Shown here: in pieces, positions 22,221 to 34,138 of the stretch | Layout of the letters: each line of letters begins with the position of its first letter | Position numbering within the stretch: position 1 is the first letter of the stretch | Assembly (NCBI RefSeq): GCF_037975245.1 | Contig: NC_092573.1 | Coordinates: 10,873,501 to 10,937,500 of the forward strand | Direction of reading: 5' to 3' | Length of the DNA: 64,000 bases | Origin: Apostichopus japonicus | Lineage: Eukaryota; Echinodermata; Holothuroidea; Aspidochirotida; Stichopodidae | Position numbers and translations under genes: made by a program | The notes under the pieces: generated by a model | The model's database searches: none | What the model was told of the DNA's origin: nothing | What the model saw: the letters and a program-made list of their open reading frames with translations, nothing else

Positions 22221-25200
22221 CACTAGCTGATCGTAATTCCTCTGTTGCCAAAAAAGGGTCTTTTTTTTTTTGAAGAGTTGTTCTTTGGATTATCAGAATT
22301 ACATTTTAAAGAAGAGATTTAGAGTAGACACTTAATTAAACAAATTGAGGGATAGGTCGACAGTCGTTTACCGGTGGCACACCCGACCGCTCGCAGTCAC
22401 TGAATATATATGACTCGCCTGATTAATGACAATTATGCATCGCCCAAAACCTAGCCTAGAAATGTTGTGAGTTTTTTTATGCATGTGGTTGGTTTCTTTG
22501 AGAGACAAGGTGATGAAACGATTTGCCATTGACAGAATCAAAATCCGAAATGTTCGAATTTTTTAGGTGGTCTGCCTGACAGTTATTACCTCGGAACAGA
22601 AACGGCGAGCCCTCATTAATTGAATCTCGCACGTCTTCCAGGAGGACAAAAATGTCTGTCACAAGTCAAATCTTAGAACTTTTTTTGCCACTGAATATTA
22701 AGAAAGGAGAGAGAAAAATTAAAAAGGAAGGTAAAAGAAAGAAAAAGAAGTAGATACAGGTTAAGAAGGGATTTGTGGAAGAATGCCAGAGAAACTGCCT
22801 GAGGAATTAATGCTGTGGAAGGTATGATGGAGTTAATAATCTTATAAGGTATAATTTAAGTCTTTGTCAGCTGTTCTAGTATAGTATGCAATTAGTTGCA
22901 TTTGAAAGCTAATTTTTGTCTTTTGTGACACAGAAAACAGCCGGTTCAATTGGCTTGTGATGGGTCTGTTTTGTTTTGTTTTATCTTCTTTTCTTCGGGG
23001 GGGAAGGGCGAGCGATTTCTCGTCGTTCTATAATTCCTTGCGACAATTTGCGTAAGATACGGGATGAGAGATGCTCCGTAGAGAGTATTTGGGATTTTTC
23101 GAAGGTTTAGTTTTCTTGGGGTTTTTCTTGGAAGAAACCTATCTGTTGTAACATATTGGTGAGAAAACGAAAGAAAGGAGTTTAAGAAGTTTCCTTAATT
23201 GCTCTACTTTTGAAAATAACTCCAGACTTGATACAAAAAACGAAAAAACATAACTTACATATTAACGATACCAAAAAGCTTGAATTTGTGAGCAGAGGTG
23301 TTGTACCCATGTGGTGGTCTAGATTTTTTAGGTCTGATAGCAACTTTGTATGTTGATATCTCAATGTGAAGTGATATTATAGTCTGTGGGGGGGGTGGGG
23401 GGAGGGGTGGGGGACTGGAGGGTCTTTAACACTGTACTGCTTGGTATTAAAGGTGTACTATAGATAGGGCAAGGGCTTGGGTAAGATACACTCTAACTTT
23501 ACTGATGAAGAGAAAAGTTCACTCCTCGCGATTATAGCTTGGACAATATTTGAAGAAAATGAGAACGAAACTGTTTCGACCTCAAGTTAAGTTCAAGTGA
23601 AATAAGATGTTGTGTGTTTGACTACATTAGTTTCGTTTTCCTTTGAAAACTAAAATTGTAAGGTAACATAAGGGAATGTCGTCCGTGACAGAAACGAGAA
23701 CGGTTTAATAGTGTTATGTATGTATGGCATCATACCACATGCTCTTTGTATATGTTTAGTTTTGAACACTTTACTCTTGTGAAATATTTTACGTCAACTG
23801 ATTTTTAACTTTACATGAATAATAGCAGCCATCTCTCTCCTCGTCGAATATTTGCCCGGGGGGTATGTTGCCAGACAGGTAAAAGGAAGTTGAATTTGCA
23901 TAGATCATATCACTACCGAATAGGTCACACGTTTTCGTCTACTTTTCCCCATTATTTTTCTGTCGTGAATCTCTGTTTAATCTACAGAGTTGCTTTCACC
24001 TCTATGATGAATCTAGTCTCTTATGGAAACATTTACAAGACACTGAAATTCCAACTCCTAAATATTTTTGCTACCCTCACTGCTTAAATTTGTTTCTGGT
24101 AATCTTGGGATTGTCACGCCGATGTTGAGGGAGGTATTATGAATTTGACAGTGCAGACCCATCAAAATGTTTTTCCCCAGAGTTTTTTTTATCTTGTGCA
24201 TGTCGCAAGCATTTTTCAGCCAATTAGCCCTGAAGCAAAAGTGGATTATGGTTTGGAGGACGTTCTATCATCAAGGTTTGGTTAATTTCTTCTTAAGAAA
24301 TGAAACAGATTTTCATCCTTGTGTGTCTGACTTGACAAAACTGTTTGAGCTCCGGGGGTGGTATTATTACTTGGGAGTCATTACAGGATTACCTACTGAT
24401 CGATCACTAGATCACCAGAATATTTATTTCACGCATAAATTAGTTTGCATTTCAGATTTGATTTCATCTAGGGCAACTGAAAAGGTCTATGGATTATTTG
24501 CATAGTCAAGTGAAGAATTCCAACCTTTTCTTTATATGTACAAGTTGTGTATTTTTATCGCCCTTTGCCATGCTTGTTTATTTTTATTTTAGTTTGCTAG
24601 TTGGAGTATTTATAATGTTCTTTTTGGGTGTTATTCATTGACACAGTGCTCATTGTGACTTCCAAATCGTTGTGTTCTCAAAAATTGTCATTAAGGTCAA
24701 ATCTTTTCCTATCTTAATGATAAGGGGTAAGAATGTACAAAATGATTGTCTTCTATAATATGGAAGTCTTCTATTTCTATGGAAGTCTTCTGTAACCTAA
24801 AAGTATTTTAAAATGGTAAGGGATGGTTTCTCTATTTCACAGTCCATATCCTTCATATGGCGTCATTCAATTACTAAATTCTAAAGGAATCTATCGTTTC
24901 ATTTACCTGAACTTGTCTTGAAACTCCTCTTAGTTTTGCTGTATCTTTGCAGATGTAGGCTAGACTAAGTGTGTTTGACCTTTGACCCTACCAGTATCTC
25001 CCCCTTGATTACATTGCAGATATCCTAGTTATGTCATATGATAGGTCGATTCATGACAGGAAGTAGATATGGTACTTTGTTGATCCACGAATGTGACTTC
25101 ACTGTCAGTTTGTACGTTCGTGCCAAAGACAAATGACCTGTGACCTCTGGTCTTGACTTTGTGTATATGCTCGGACATATGCTTCCTCCACTGCGCAGCT

Positions 25201-28200
25201 GTCCAAGGGAAAAGTTAAAGATTTTAAAGTTGAAGGATTTCAGTCTTGTGTCACGGCCAAGGCCTTAATTCTGACACAACTGTACAATCGTTGTTAAACC
25301 CTGGTCACTGGTGACTTGCCACACCCACACACCCAAGTGTGCACAATTTAAACAGTCACTCCATGGACACTACAATGGGCCTACATCTACGTATTCTCAT
25401 GGGGACCTCTGATAGGGTGCATCCAAACTCCCCCCCCCCCCTCTTAAAAAAAATATTTACTGAATAAGTTTAAATACCTCACAACTAGTATCTTTGACAC
25501 GTTCAATTTCATTTGTGTGCATATTTTGCCAGCTTGATTTTCATTGTTAGTTTTTTGGAGATTTCCAATCATACCCTATGATAATGTGTAAGCAGTAGGA
25601 AGTCTTATTACCATCTGTATGAAAGGAATAATTAAAATATGAATGATTGGATCTTAACGATACAGCTGTTATAGTTACGAGATAGGATAGACCTACCTGA
25701 AGGAATTGTATACTCGGTTGTCATTAACTTTAAGCACATTAGAAGTGGTTATGTTCTCATCAAGTAATAATGTCTGGTCTCTTTACATCAGGTATTTGTG
25801 TTTTGTCCAATGCTATTTTATAGGAGCATCGATATTAGTAATTTGTTTACTCGAAGATATGATTTCATGTAGACTGATGTTTTCTTTGTTTAAGTACCAA
25901 TACTTCTTGAACTTTCCGAAGTTAAAAAAAAAAAGAAAAAAACATTCAGTTCTAATAGGATTTTTAGCGTGTTCCACAGGTTATCTTCATAGACGTCTTC
26001 AATGGTAATGAGGCTTGAAATTACTGTGCTTCAAGCGTAATACATGTGATAGCTGTGTATAACGTAAATGCCGTGGCTTCATATATAATGTCGATTCATT
26101 TAAGCTGCAAACAGTCCTGTCTTCATTACGGTTTTTAATAGTGAATTTTAATAGTGAAGAAACCACATTAAAGGTTCGGGGGAAATGTTACATCATATGT
26201 TCACTTGTTATGTTTTTAGGTCATCAAATATCTTTCTATTATTCTCTCACCAAAAAAAAAAAGGATATCTGAAATATAATGACAAAATGACTACACCTTC
26301 AGATGTCATTGCCATGTTCATCATTAACTGTGATTTGCTGCTTTTTAACAACAACTGTTTTTTTGCATGTATGCCTCCCAATTTGAAATGTTTGAATTTA
26401 CAATTTATTGAAATTGAGATAGTGAAAAACGTTTTGCTGGGAATGTCATGGTTGGGAACAGAAATGCTTTTGGCTAAAAAGAAAAGAAAGCCCCTAGAGA
26501 CCAAATTTACTCTGAAAATAAAAGTGTCGCCTCAAGGTTAAAACTTTTTTCCCAATTTTTAAAATGCCAGGTGTCTTTATTTCCACTTCTTACTTATGTT
26601 TCTTATGATTTAACATCGCAAGCAAAACTGAAAGTGTTATTAGTTGAACAAGGTTAGACAGTTGGGTCATATTTTGTCCTCCCTTGATAGGCCCTTCAAG
26701 AATATCCTAATAAAAGAGGGTAAGGTCTTGTCTTTTGAGTCGGTTTGACATTTTAAAACTAATTTTATGAGACTGTTATATCGGTAAAATACAACGTGTG
26801 CACCAGGACGTTTGAGACTCAGAGTCAATTCTCTGTTCACCTCTAGGTGTAAGATGTGACGCAGAATGAAACAGTGAACTCTGTTGCTTCAAGTTGAACT
26901 TATTATTGGAGACACAGATGCCAGCTCTTACATTCAGCTTATGTGATAGAAATCTTTGTGGTGAAATAATTTCCCCAAACAGGGGGGGGGGTAGGGGGGG
27001 AGAACAGGGTAAGATCCTAGTTTAAAAGTCATATTTGGGTGCTGCCATTTTGCACACAGGTGATGTCATAGTGCCACCAGGATCAGAAAACCTCTTTTAT
27101 CTTTTAGATTTTTTTCTTTTCATATTTCAAGATGGAATACTGACAGTTTTTTGACAATATGCCATACTTTTTGTCATTTAAATAAAAAAATACAATTTCT
27201 TCGATTCAGCATTTGCAAATTAAATTTGCCGAAAATTTCACATTTTAATACTGAAAGCAAACCATCGAAAGATTATTTGAGCCCCATCTGACTCGACCAT
27301 GTCATATTTAGACTTGCTCAAGTTATATTTAGACTTGTTCAAGTCTTGTAGGTGTGAGAGAACGTCATATGTTCAAAGACTTCTCGTACTAATTTGACAA
27401 AATTTGTCACTATCTCTAACAAATATATCAGTGAGCAGCTGACGTCATCAACAATTATAGCCGTTAAGCAGCAATCCAGAGATTTAGCATATTTAAGAAA
27501 ATGTAAAAACCAGCATATCTGTAGAAACATTTCAAACGTTTTCCTGGATTATGACACATATCAAGATTAAAATATTGCCTCAAGTTATCCTTGAAGTTTA
27601 GTAGTAGAAATCATTGCTTCACGTACGAAATCCCTAAACTTGATACCAAATGAGACTGAATTATAAATGGAAGCAAAAAGTGTTCATTTTTTATTTAAAT
27701 AGGAATTTTTCCATTATTCCTCTGTTTGAAATCATTGTCATTGGTAACACGACAACACGTTCTACACCTGACACCGGTGACGCGCATGCCACTTTGACTG
27801 TTTAGGTGATGTTTAAAAACTCAAAATGAACCTTTGAAGATTGACATGGTTTTGATTAAGTCTCCACAGTTTTTTTTATATGGATCTATATGTGTCTGGT
27901 TACATTCAAACAGCTACATAGTCCCATGTTCATGCCGTTGTGAGATTCAGCAGTTCAGCAGTCCTTTTCTTTCAGTCGATGATAACTATAAGAAGCAATC
28001 GAAAAGGAAAACAAACAAAAACGATTATTCTCTCTCATATGTGATAGATAATTCTTGATCAGATATTGAGCTCACTTTTTACCGTTTATTCCTTTAGACA
28101 AATTGTTTGTTCTGAAGAACGCGGTAGTATGTCACATAAGTATCTCTCACGCAAATATTCCTCGTCTCATTTGAGAAGTTCAATAAAGCTTACGTTTCCA

Positions 28201-28570
28201 TTTAATGGCCCGGGCATAAAAATGAAAACATTAAAATGATCCGAATTTCAAGTTGTTTATTTTCTTCTTCTTGTATTTTTTCTTTATAACTAATTGAAGA
28301 TTAGTAATGAAAATGTCACATGAGAACCTCGAAAAAATGTTATTTTAGTATCTGTCGTATACTCAAAGATTTGTCCTGGTTTTTTTTGTGTGTCAAGGTC
28401 ATATTTCTTAAGGTTTCTGTTTGTGTTTTGAACCGATATTCTAATTTGTTTGAATCATCTGTTCATTCTAGACACACATGTAAAATCAATACACTTCGGG
28501 CTCAATAGTAGCATGGTTTCTGTTTTGTCTTTGGTCGTTGATGTATCTTTCTCTCCCTCGACTTGCTCCC
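22221..28570. other. No recognised gene
   Basis: This is AT-rich DNA with poly-G or poly-C runs at 23387-23412, 25431-25441 and 26983-27000. A small two-copy direct repeat lies at 27301-27345 (atttagacttg-ctcaagtt). An inverted DR1-like TGACCTTTGACCC lies near 24979. The longest open frames (24167-24505 and 26185-26541, both +) show no family motif and no codon pattern that I would trust. The first part may still be UPF1 3' UTR. Confidence 0.6.
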
Positions 28571-28673
28571 GCTTCACACAAGAATAAGGAGAATGTTAGG
28601 TGAGAATGCTTAATACAGTATGAATTTACACAATAAGAAGGGGAAGTTTAGGTGAGAATGCTGTGTATGCCGG
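28571..28673. repeat. Minisatellite, left part (about 50-bp unit)
   Basis: Two adjacent units share tatgaatttacacaataaga, then agg...agtttaggtgagaatgct. The first is diverged (cttcacacaagaataaggag, then aatgttaggtgagaatgct). A third copy (29720-29761) lies on the far side of the SINE/MITE composite, so that composite inserted into or next to the array. Confidence 0.75.
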
Positions 28674-28767
28674 TGCTGTGGCCGAGTGGATAAAGGCGGT
28701 GGCATGCATTTGAAGCAATGGGGTTTAGCAATCGGGAGATTCCGCGGGTTCGGTACCCGGCCGGGTC
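28674..28767 (+). mobile_element. tRNA-Ser-like SINE, 5' head
   Basis: The internal polymerase III promoter is visible: A box TGGCCGAGTGG at 28679-28689 and B box GGTTCGGTACC at 28747-28757 (consensus GGTTCGANTCC with one change). The extra-long spacing and the GCTGTGGCCGAGTGG start resemble tRNA-Ser. The anticodon arm does not fold cleanly and no matching acceptor stem follows, so this is a SINE head and not a working tRNA. It is interrupted at 28768 by a foldback element. The SINE resumes at 29503. Confidence 0.7.
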
Positions 28768-29502
28768 GCGAATATTTTATTCCCAAACTGAATTGACGCT
28801 GAAATTATTTCCTCGATTCTGATTGGCTCTCAGCGAGCACGTGATATACTTTAGTATTCAACATGGATCCTTCCATACTCTGTCGATATCAGTATGATCA
28901 ACACGAACAAATTCAAGATATTCACATTAGCAACTTTCCAGAACTTTTGGTAGGTATATATGAACGAAGTATATAGTGTTCTTAACACAATGAAGCAACT
29001 ATTCCCAACTACTGCGCCCATTATCAATCCTCGATCGTTTGTTTACTCGCTTAACTCCGCTCTACACAACATATGTAATGTAGCCTATTGTACTGTGTAT
29101 AGTATACAACACATAAAAACACAGTGCATTTGTAATTGTATACATGTAGCCGATATGTACGAGGTGTTTGTGTACATTCGGAGTTGCGATACTGTTAGTT
29201 TTATAATCATAAATTCAAAATGTATTCAGTCAATGAATCATGTATGATAGGCCTAGTCGAATACGCAGTGGCCATGCATGAAGACGGCGAGCGAGTGTGT
29301 GTCAGCCAGTGAGTGTACACAAAAAAGGCATTTGACGATATGTCTGTGTCTTTTGACTTGTTAACTAGTTGTATATAGCCTTATAACCTATACGTACGGA
29401 AACCTATAAGGAAACCTATTGGCTCGCTGAGAGCCAATCAGAATCGAGGAAATAATTTCGGTGTCAGTTCAGTTTGGTAAAAAAAATATTCACGGCCGGG
29501 TC
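28759..29502. mobile_element. MULE-like foldback MITE, 726 bp, inside the SINE
   Basis: A perfect 9-bp duplication GGCCGGGTC flanks the element (28759-28767 and 29494-29502). The element proper is 28768-29493. Its terminal inverted repeats are about 72 bp (28768-28839 and about 29421-29493) with few mismatches, starting G(C/T)GAATATTTT and ending near GGCTCTCAGCGAGC. Long inverted ends plus a 9-bp duplication are the signature of Mutator-like elements. The roughly 580-bp interior has one open frame (28960-29247, +) with no transposase motif, so the copy is non-autonomous. Confidence 0.88.
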
Positions 29503-29719
29503 ATAGTAAGGTGGGTTTTTCATCCAAGAGCAATCTACGGTTTTACCCCATCTGAAATGACATTCTAAATTGTAAAGATTCTAAATTTGATTTAAAAATG
29601 TTGAATTGGAAGCCGCCCGACGTGTAAGTTGTAATCCATAAGCGCTTGCTGGTTTCTCCCACATTTGTGGTCGCTTAAGCGTCGTTAAATTAACTTCTGA
29701 TTATTGTTATATATTATTA
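29503..29719 (+). mobile_element. SINE body and tail, continued
   Basis: After the foldback element the SINE continues with tagtaaggtgggtttttcat. It runs through an AT-rich body to a tail containing tggtcgcttaagcgtcgtta and a short attattgttatatattatta end. The restart at the exact base after the duplicated 9-mer is what shows that 28674-28767 and this block were once contiguous. Confidence 0.6.
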
Positions 29720-29768
29720 GTATGAATTCACACAAAAAGAAGGAGTTTAGGTGAGAATGCTTATTACA
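29720..29768. repeat. Minisatellite, right copy
   Basis: The sequence tatgaattcacacaaaaaga, then aggagtttaggtgagaatgcttattacaat, matches the units at 28571-28673. It marks the right boundary of the SINE insertion. If the repeat is read as a target-site duplication it would be unusually long, so a pre-existing tandem array is more likely. Confidence 0.7.
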
Positions 29769-32370
29769 ATATTTATTTATCAGAGAAATGCGTAGCTATA
29801 GAATTTAAATCCATCAGCCTTGCTATGACAAAAGATACGCAAATATAATACAAGTAAATAACGAAAAGCTGAATATGGAAAAGAGCCAAGAAGGTTACGG
29901 ATTCGAACCAGTGAATTCTTGGCTTGTAACATTTTGCTGACATTCGTCTTGGGGGGGGGGGGGGGGAGTGGAACTTTTACACCACCCCCTGGCTTCATCA
30001 CTTGATGTATGGAAGCATGAGGCCGTCATAAGTATAGTTAAACGTGTCGAAATTAAAGAATGATATGTTGTCATTATTTTTACGACACGAAGCAAGCATA
30101 TACCGCGTGACATTAATATAACGTTTAAGTGAAAAGTCTCATAATTTTAATACAGTTGATTAAGTCTATATATTCAGGACCGTGCGGAGGTATAGCTTTT
30201 ATCTTACGTGCTGTGAAATTAACCACATGTGATTATCTACCGATCTAAACACAGCACCGCATTATGCTTTGTTTATTTCAGCAACATGCCTCCATGTGGA
30301 TAAATATTTGAATTAATCAAACCCTTCCAACACTGCGCTGTATTTTTGCTTTTCGGATGGACATGATTCCCATCATCAGTCCAGGATTTTTTTTTTTTTG
30401 GTTTTTGGTTTCTTTGCAGGGGAAGAAATTCATGTTTTTAAAATCAAATTAAAGAAACAGACAGTTGTCGTTTAATTTATTACTCCGGGACGCGTTTTTT
30501 AATGAAATAGTTGTTGAAATTATACCACGTGACGTGAGATGACAATTCAATGGCGTGGGCTATTACAACACATTCAACATTTGCCACTATTAACGTTTAG
30601 ATTTTGAGCTAGAAGAGCTTAAAGTTTGTCATTGTGCCCCCCAACCCATCTGCCAGCTGTCGCTGCGGAATCTTCTTGTTTCACCTAAGATTTTGTAAAA
30701 TACCTTAAATCACCTTCAATCCTCCAGGTTTTTAGTCCATCAGTGATTTATTTCATCCTCTTCAACGACCAAGCATAAAAAAGAATGGCGATGACTCGAC
30801 TCAGAAAATGCCAAAAAAATCAACACAGTAGGGCACTTTAGGGCTATTTTCCTCCCCCGAAGAATAAGTTACAGGTCGCAATGTGAATTATTCCTTTTTC
30901 AACATCCGTTCCACTATCCAAACCGGGATGTACTGCCAACACTGAAAATGATAACGTCATGATTACGCGGTATTTTAAGAAGAAAAAAAAATACAATTCA
31001 GCATTAGGAATGTTCCTTTTTAGCTATTCAAGTTTTTAAAACTACAAGAAGCTTGAAAATATAAACCGGAAATTAAGTGTTATCATCTAGTACCCAGGAG
31101 TTAAGAACATTGAATAGGCTAGCAAATGAAGTAATATAACTTGACAATAAAATGACCGAATAACAAGTCGCAACCAATTTACTTTACCCGTAAAGATCAT
31201 TTAGTCTAATATGTAGGGTTGCATTCAATTATATATAAAATTGAAGATTACCTTGGTTTTGAGGCGGGGGTGGGGGGGGGGGGAGATAAAGGTTAGAACA
31301 CTCCAACACAAATATGCAGCTGCTTAAAATGTTATCGTAACGCGATGTTTGCAGTGACGGTATAAGTTTGTTCCTTTCCTTAACTTGACAAAATAAAACA
31401 TATGTGATCTGTGTACAGTCAATGAAGAAGATATCTCCGTACTAAACAACCGCACACATAATACTATAGTCCATGAACTGCTTGCGAACATTTCAAATCA
31501 TATCAGTTGATTGTAACTGTTTGCAGTTAATTCGTAAGTGATAACTCTTGAAACAATATTTAACACAAATTCAGGACAGGTAATAAGATTCTATTGGAAG
31601 TGACCATTAACCTCTGTTCAATAAACCCGTCAGGCTCCCCCTGGCCCTCTTCCATCAGTCCCGCCCACCCCCTCACATTAAAACTGGGACAATGTTATAC
31701 AGCATGCTCTATCCCAGGAACCACCCACCCTCCTCCACCATGAGCTACCCACTCGTGTATTCTTTTGTCTTTTCATCTTGACAACATTCTGTAACAAACC
31801 ATAGTTGGTTAAGATTATGTCTAATTGTTTATTTCATTGAATATTCATATGGATATATCCGATAGAACAAATATTTTTCGAAACAGAAGAATATGTTTCC
31901 TTCCATACCTTCTCATATATTTTTCACAAACAAGGAGCATATTACTATGGATATTAAGCCGCGAGTTTGTGGATAATTGAGTTTGATGCTGTAGTGACAG
32001 GGGTATATCTAGTGTATGGCTCTTATTGACTTCGGTTTGTTTATAATGACATTAAATGTGGTGGCTACTTGTCACGCTAAATTCATATTTATATAAACTC
32101 TAGAAATGATCACGTTTTCTTTTCATTGGAATCTAATAGGTATAGACACGTGACGACCTACGGGTTATCATTATACAACACACATTATTAGCTAACCTTT
32201 TGTCATTTTTGTGTCGATTATTTGTGAAGTGGATTAAAAGGGCAAACTTGAAAAGGGAGTTACTCTTAAATGCACGGCGATCTTTCGCACTCGGTGACTG
32301 TCACGGCCGCTAAGTGACAATTACAAGCGACAGGTTATGTTTTTTGAAATGCATAGAAGGCGAAGCATTG

Positions 32371-32373
<3 letters not shown>
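29769..32373. other. No recognised gene
   Basis: This is AT-rich intergenic DNA. Poly-G runs are at 29951-29966 and 31265-31283. An imperfect stem (GCCAAGAA at 29885 with TTCTTGGC at 29916) encloses a GGTTCGAATCC-like T-loop on the minus strand, perhaps an old tRNA-derived fragment. No open frame matches a family that I know. Confidence 0.6.
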
Positions 32374-32454
<81 letters not shown>

Positions 32455-32481
32455 AATTATATATAAATTATATATATAATT
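32374..32481. repeat. (TA)n array beside SINE tail
   Basis: The array is about 80 bp of nearly pure TA with one TG interruption, then degenerate atataaattatata to 32481. It abuts the tail side of a minus-strand SINE, so it probably grew from the SINE's A/T-rich tail. Confidence 0.9.
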
Positions 32482-32620
32482 GAAATCGCAGTGAGTTGAA
32501 AAATCCAGAACAGTGAAAACACTTTCAGCCTCCACCGGGATTCGAACCCGGGCCTCCCGCTTTATATGCGGACACCCTAACCACTAGGCTATGGACGCTG
32601 TGATTGTATGTCCAGAGGTT
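32482..32620 (-). mobile_element. tRNA-derived SINE, copy 1, with near-complete cloverleaf
   Basis: On the minus strand 32528-32598 folds as a tRNA. The acceptor GCGTCCA pairs with TGGAGGC in 6 of 7 positions. The A box TAGCCTAGTGG is at 32581-32591 and the B box GGTTCGAATCC at 32538-32548. The T-stem CCGGG/CCCGG is perfect. A five-pair anticodon stem carries the loop ATATAAA (anticodon ATA if the loop is seven bases). No intron is visible. The downstream segment (tcactgttctggatttttca, then actcactgcgatttcaatt) is shared with copy 2, which marks a SINE body and not a single tRNA gene. Confidence 0.72.
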
Positions 32621-32839
32621 CGAAGCCGGTAAGGAAGGTCGTAAATTCCACTGTAGGCGTTTGTCACCTGTATCGAACAATACTAGCTCTGTTTTGGTGA
32701 CATATTTGCCTTACTCTAGAGATCAAACATGATGCTAACCAACTCGAACTAGTTTGTGATTCCTAAAGCCGGATCTCGAAAGAGATACTTTGAACAGACT
32801 TTGTTAATGGAATGGAGGTAAACGACAAAGGCAAATGAA

Positions 32840-32957
32840 TATATATATAGAATTGAAATCGTAGTGAGTTGAAAAATCCAGAACAGTGAAAAAACTACCA
32901 GCCTCCACCGAGTTTCGAACCCGGGCCTCCCGCTTTATATGCGGACACCCTAACCAG
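32840..32957 (-). mobile_element. SINE copy 2, head truncated
   Basis: This is the same family as 32482-32620. The shared text runs from gaattgaaatcgtagtgagt through tgaaaaatccagaacagtga to cgggcctcccgctttatatg and cggacaccctaacca, with the B box degraded (GGTTCGAAACT). The A box and outer acceptor half are missing: the match stops at 32957 and unrelated (TGTCCGTT)-type sequence follows. It too has a short (TA)n run (32840-32849) next to its tail. Confidence 0.7.
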
Positions 32958-32984
32958 CTTGAGCTTGAACAGAAAGACGGAGAT

Positions 32985-33035
32985 TGTTTGTCCGTTTGTT
33001 TGTTTGTCCGTTTGTATGTTCGTCCGTTTGTCCGT
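32985..33035. repeat. TTTGTCCG/TTTGTTTG simple repeat
   Basis: A short degenerate array of tttgtccg, tttgtttg and tttgtatg motifs follows directly on truncated SINE copy 2. It is the source of several spurious open frames. Confidence 0.8.
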
Positions 33036-33580
33036 ATTTCCACACAGTGTTTATACAAAGAGCCCAATGGTGTTAGAAAGCTATGCAAGCTAATTGTGGA
33101 GCCTGAGGTCGATGTACATCCGTGGCAGGTTGATTTCGTAATCACAAAACTTTCCTAGCTATAGTGTGCTATAATTGGAGCCAATAAAGCAGATCTTGGA
33201 CAAAACAGTAACATTTTATATCTTTCAAACGATGCAAAGATTGCCTGAACTAAATTCTCAACATTTTCTTGTAAATTCAACAGCAGCCAATATATTCGAA
33301 GTATTCAGAACTTAACACTATACAATTGCTTGCGTAACTGCTTGCGTATAATTTGTATCCGTGGGTAACTGCGTGAGATTGTCGAATTTAGGGCGAGTTA
33401 GTACAATTTTAGATGAAGATGTTACGGATGTGCGTAATTCGCCACGATGATAGCTTTGTGTGTTAAAAGCAACATTATATTATCCAGGGATCCTCCGTAA
33501 TCCTCGGTAAACCGTTTACAAGGGTCATTGGTCGGAGCAAAGGCCCAAAGAGAACAAACAGCTGCTATACATAGATTGAT
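33036..33580. other. No recognised gene
   Basis: AT-rich DNA between the SINE pair and the 3' end of the CR1-like LINE. Nothing is recognised. Confidence 0.55.
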
Positions 33581-33589
33581 TATTTAGCA

Positions 33590-34138
33590 TTAAGTTAATT
33601 TATTAGGTATTGTCACATATAAAACAACAGGAAATATGAAAGACAACTAGATAGAAAAGACACCAAAGACAGAAGTCAGAGAATACAAACACAGTACCCT
33701 AACAGCCTTAAACAAAAAGCAAATTTCCGGCTGGGGCCCCTAACGAGTGGACGGAACAAGAAATAAATGCACAAAGAATATAAAGCTAATGTATTTAGAT
33801 TGCACTGGGGGAAAGCAGGGGCCAGCCCAAGGCTATGTTATATACTGGTCGTGTTCCAATAACCGAGTTTTGTGAGCAAAGATATTTATTAACATATATT
33901 TGGACACTGGAAGTACTCTTAGATGTTCTTTTAAATCCGGCTTATTCTTAACATGTAATAGTCTTATTGTAACTATTTGTGTAAAGCTTTATGATCGTTG
34001 CTCTTCCAGAGTTGTATTTACCGATGATGTCATAAAAAACTCTTAAAAACCAAATTTAGTTTCAATTGTTGTTCCCTGTTATGAACCGATGAAAATTTTA
34101 CTCGTGCCCAGTTCCTCCTTCCCCAATCTGGGTACGCG
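33590..34138 (-). mobile_element. CR1-like LINE, 3' part (end of ORF2 and 3' UTR)
   Basis: On the minus strand, from 34138 downward, the sequence encodes fragments typical of the end of CR1-type ORF2: PRTQIGEGG at the insertion junction, then (frame-shifted) FSSVHNREQQLKLNLVFKSF. A probable 3' UTR holds TTAGGGGCCCCAGCCGGAAA near 33728-33747. It ends in a TAATAAATTAA-type AT tail near 33590-33605. Frameshifts and stops show it is dead. It continues beyond the hAT insertion at 35371-35925. Confidence 0.6.

Noticed and set aside
28674-28767. Functional tRNA-Ser gene
   Set aside because: A and B boxes are present, but the anticodon arm and acceptor stem do not fold, and the sequence runs into a SINE body interrupted by a transposon.
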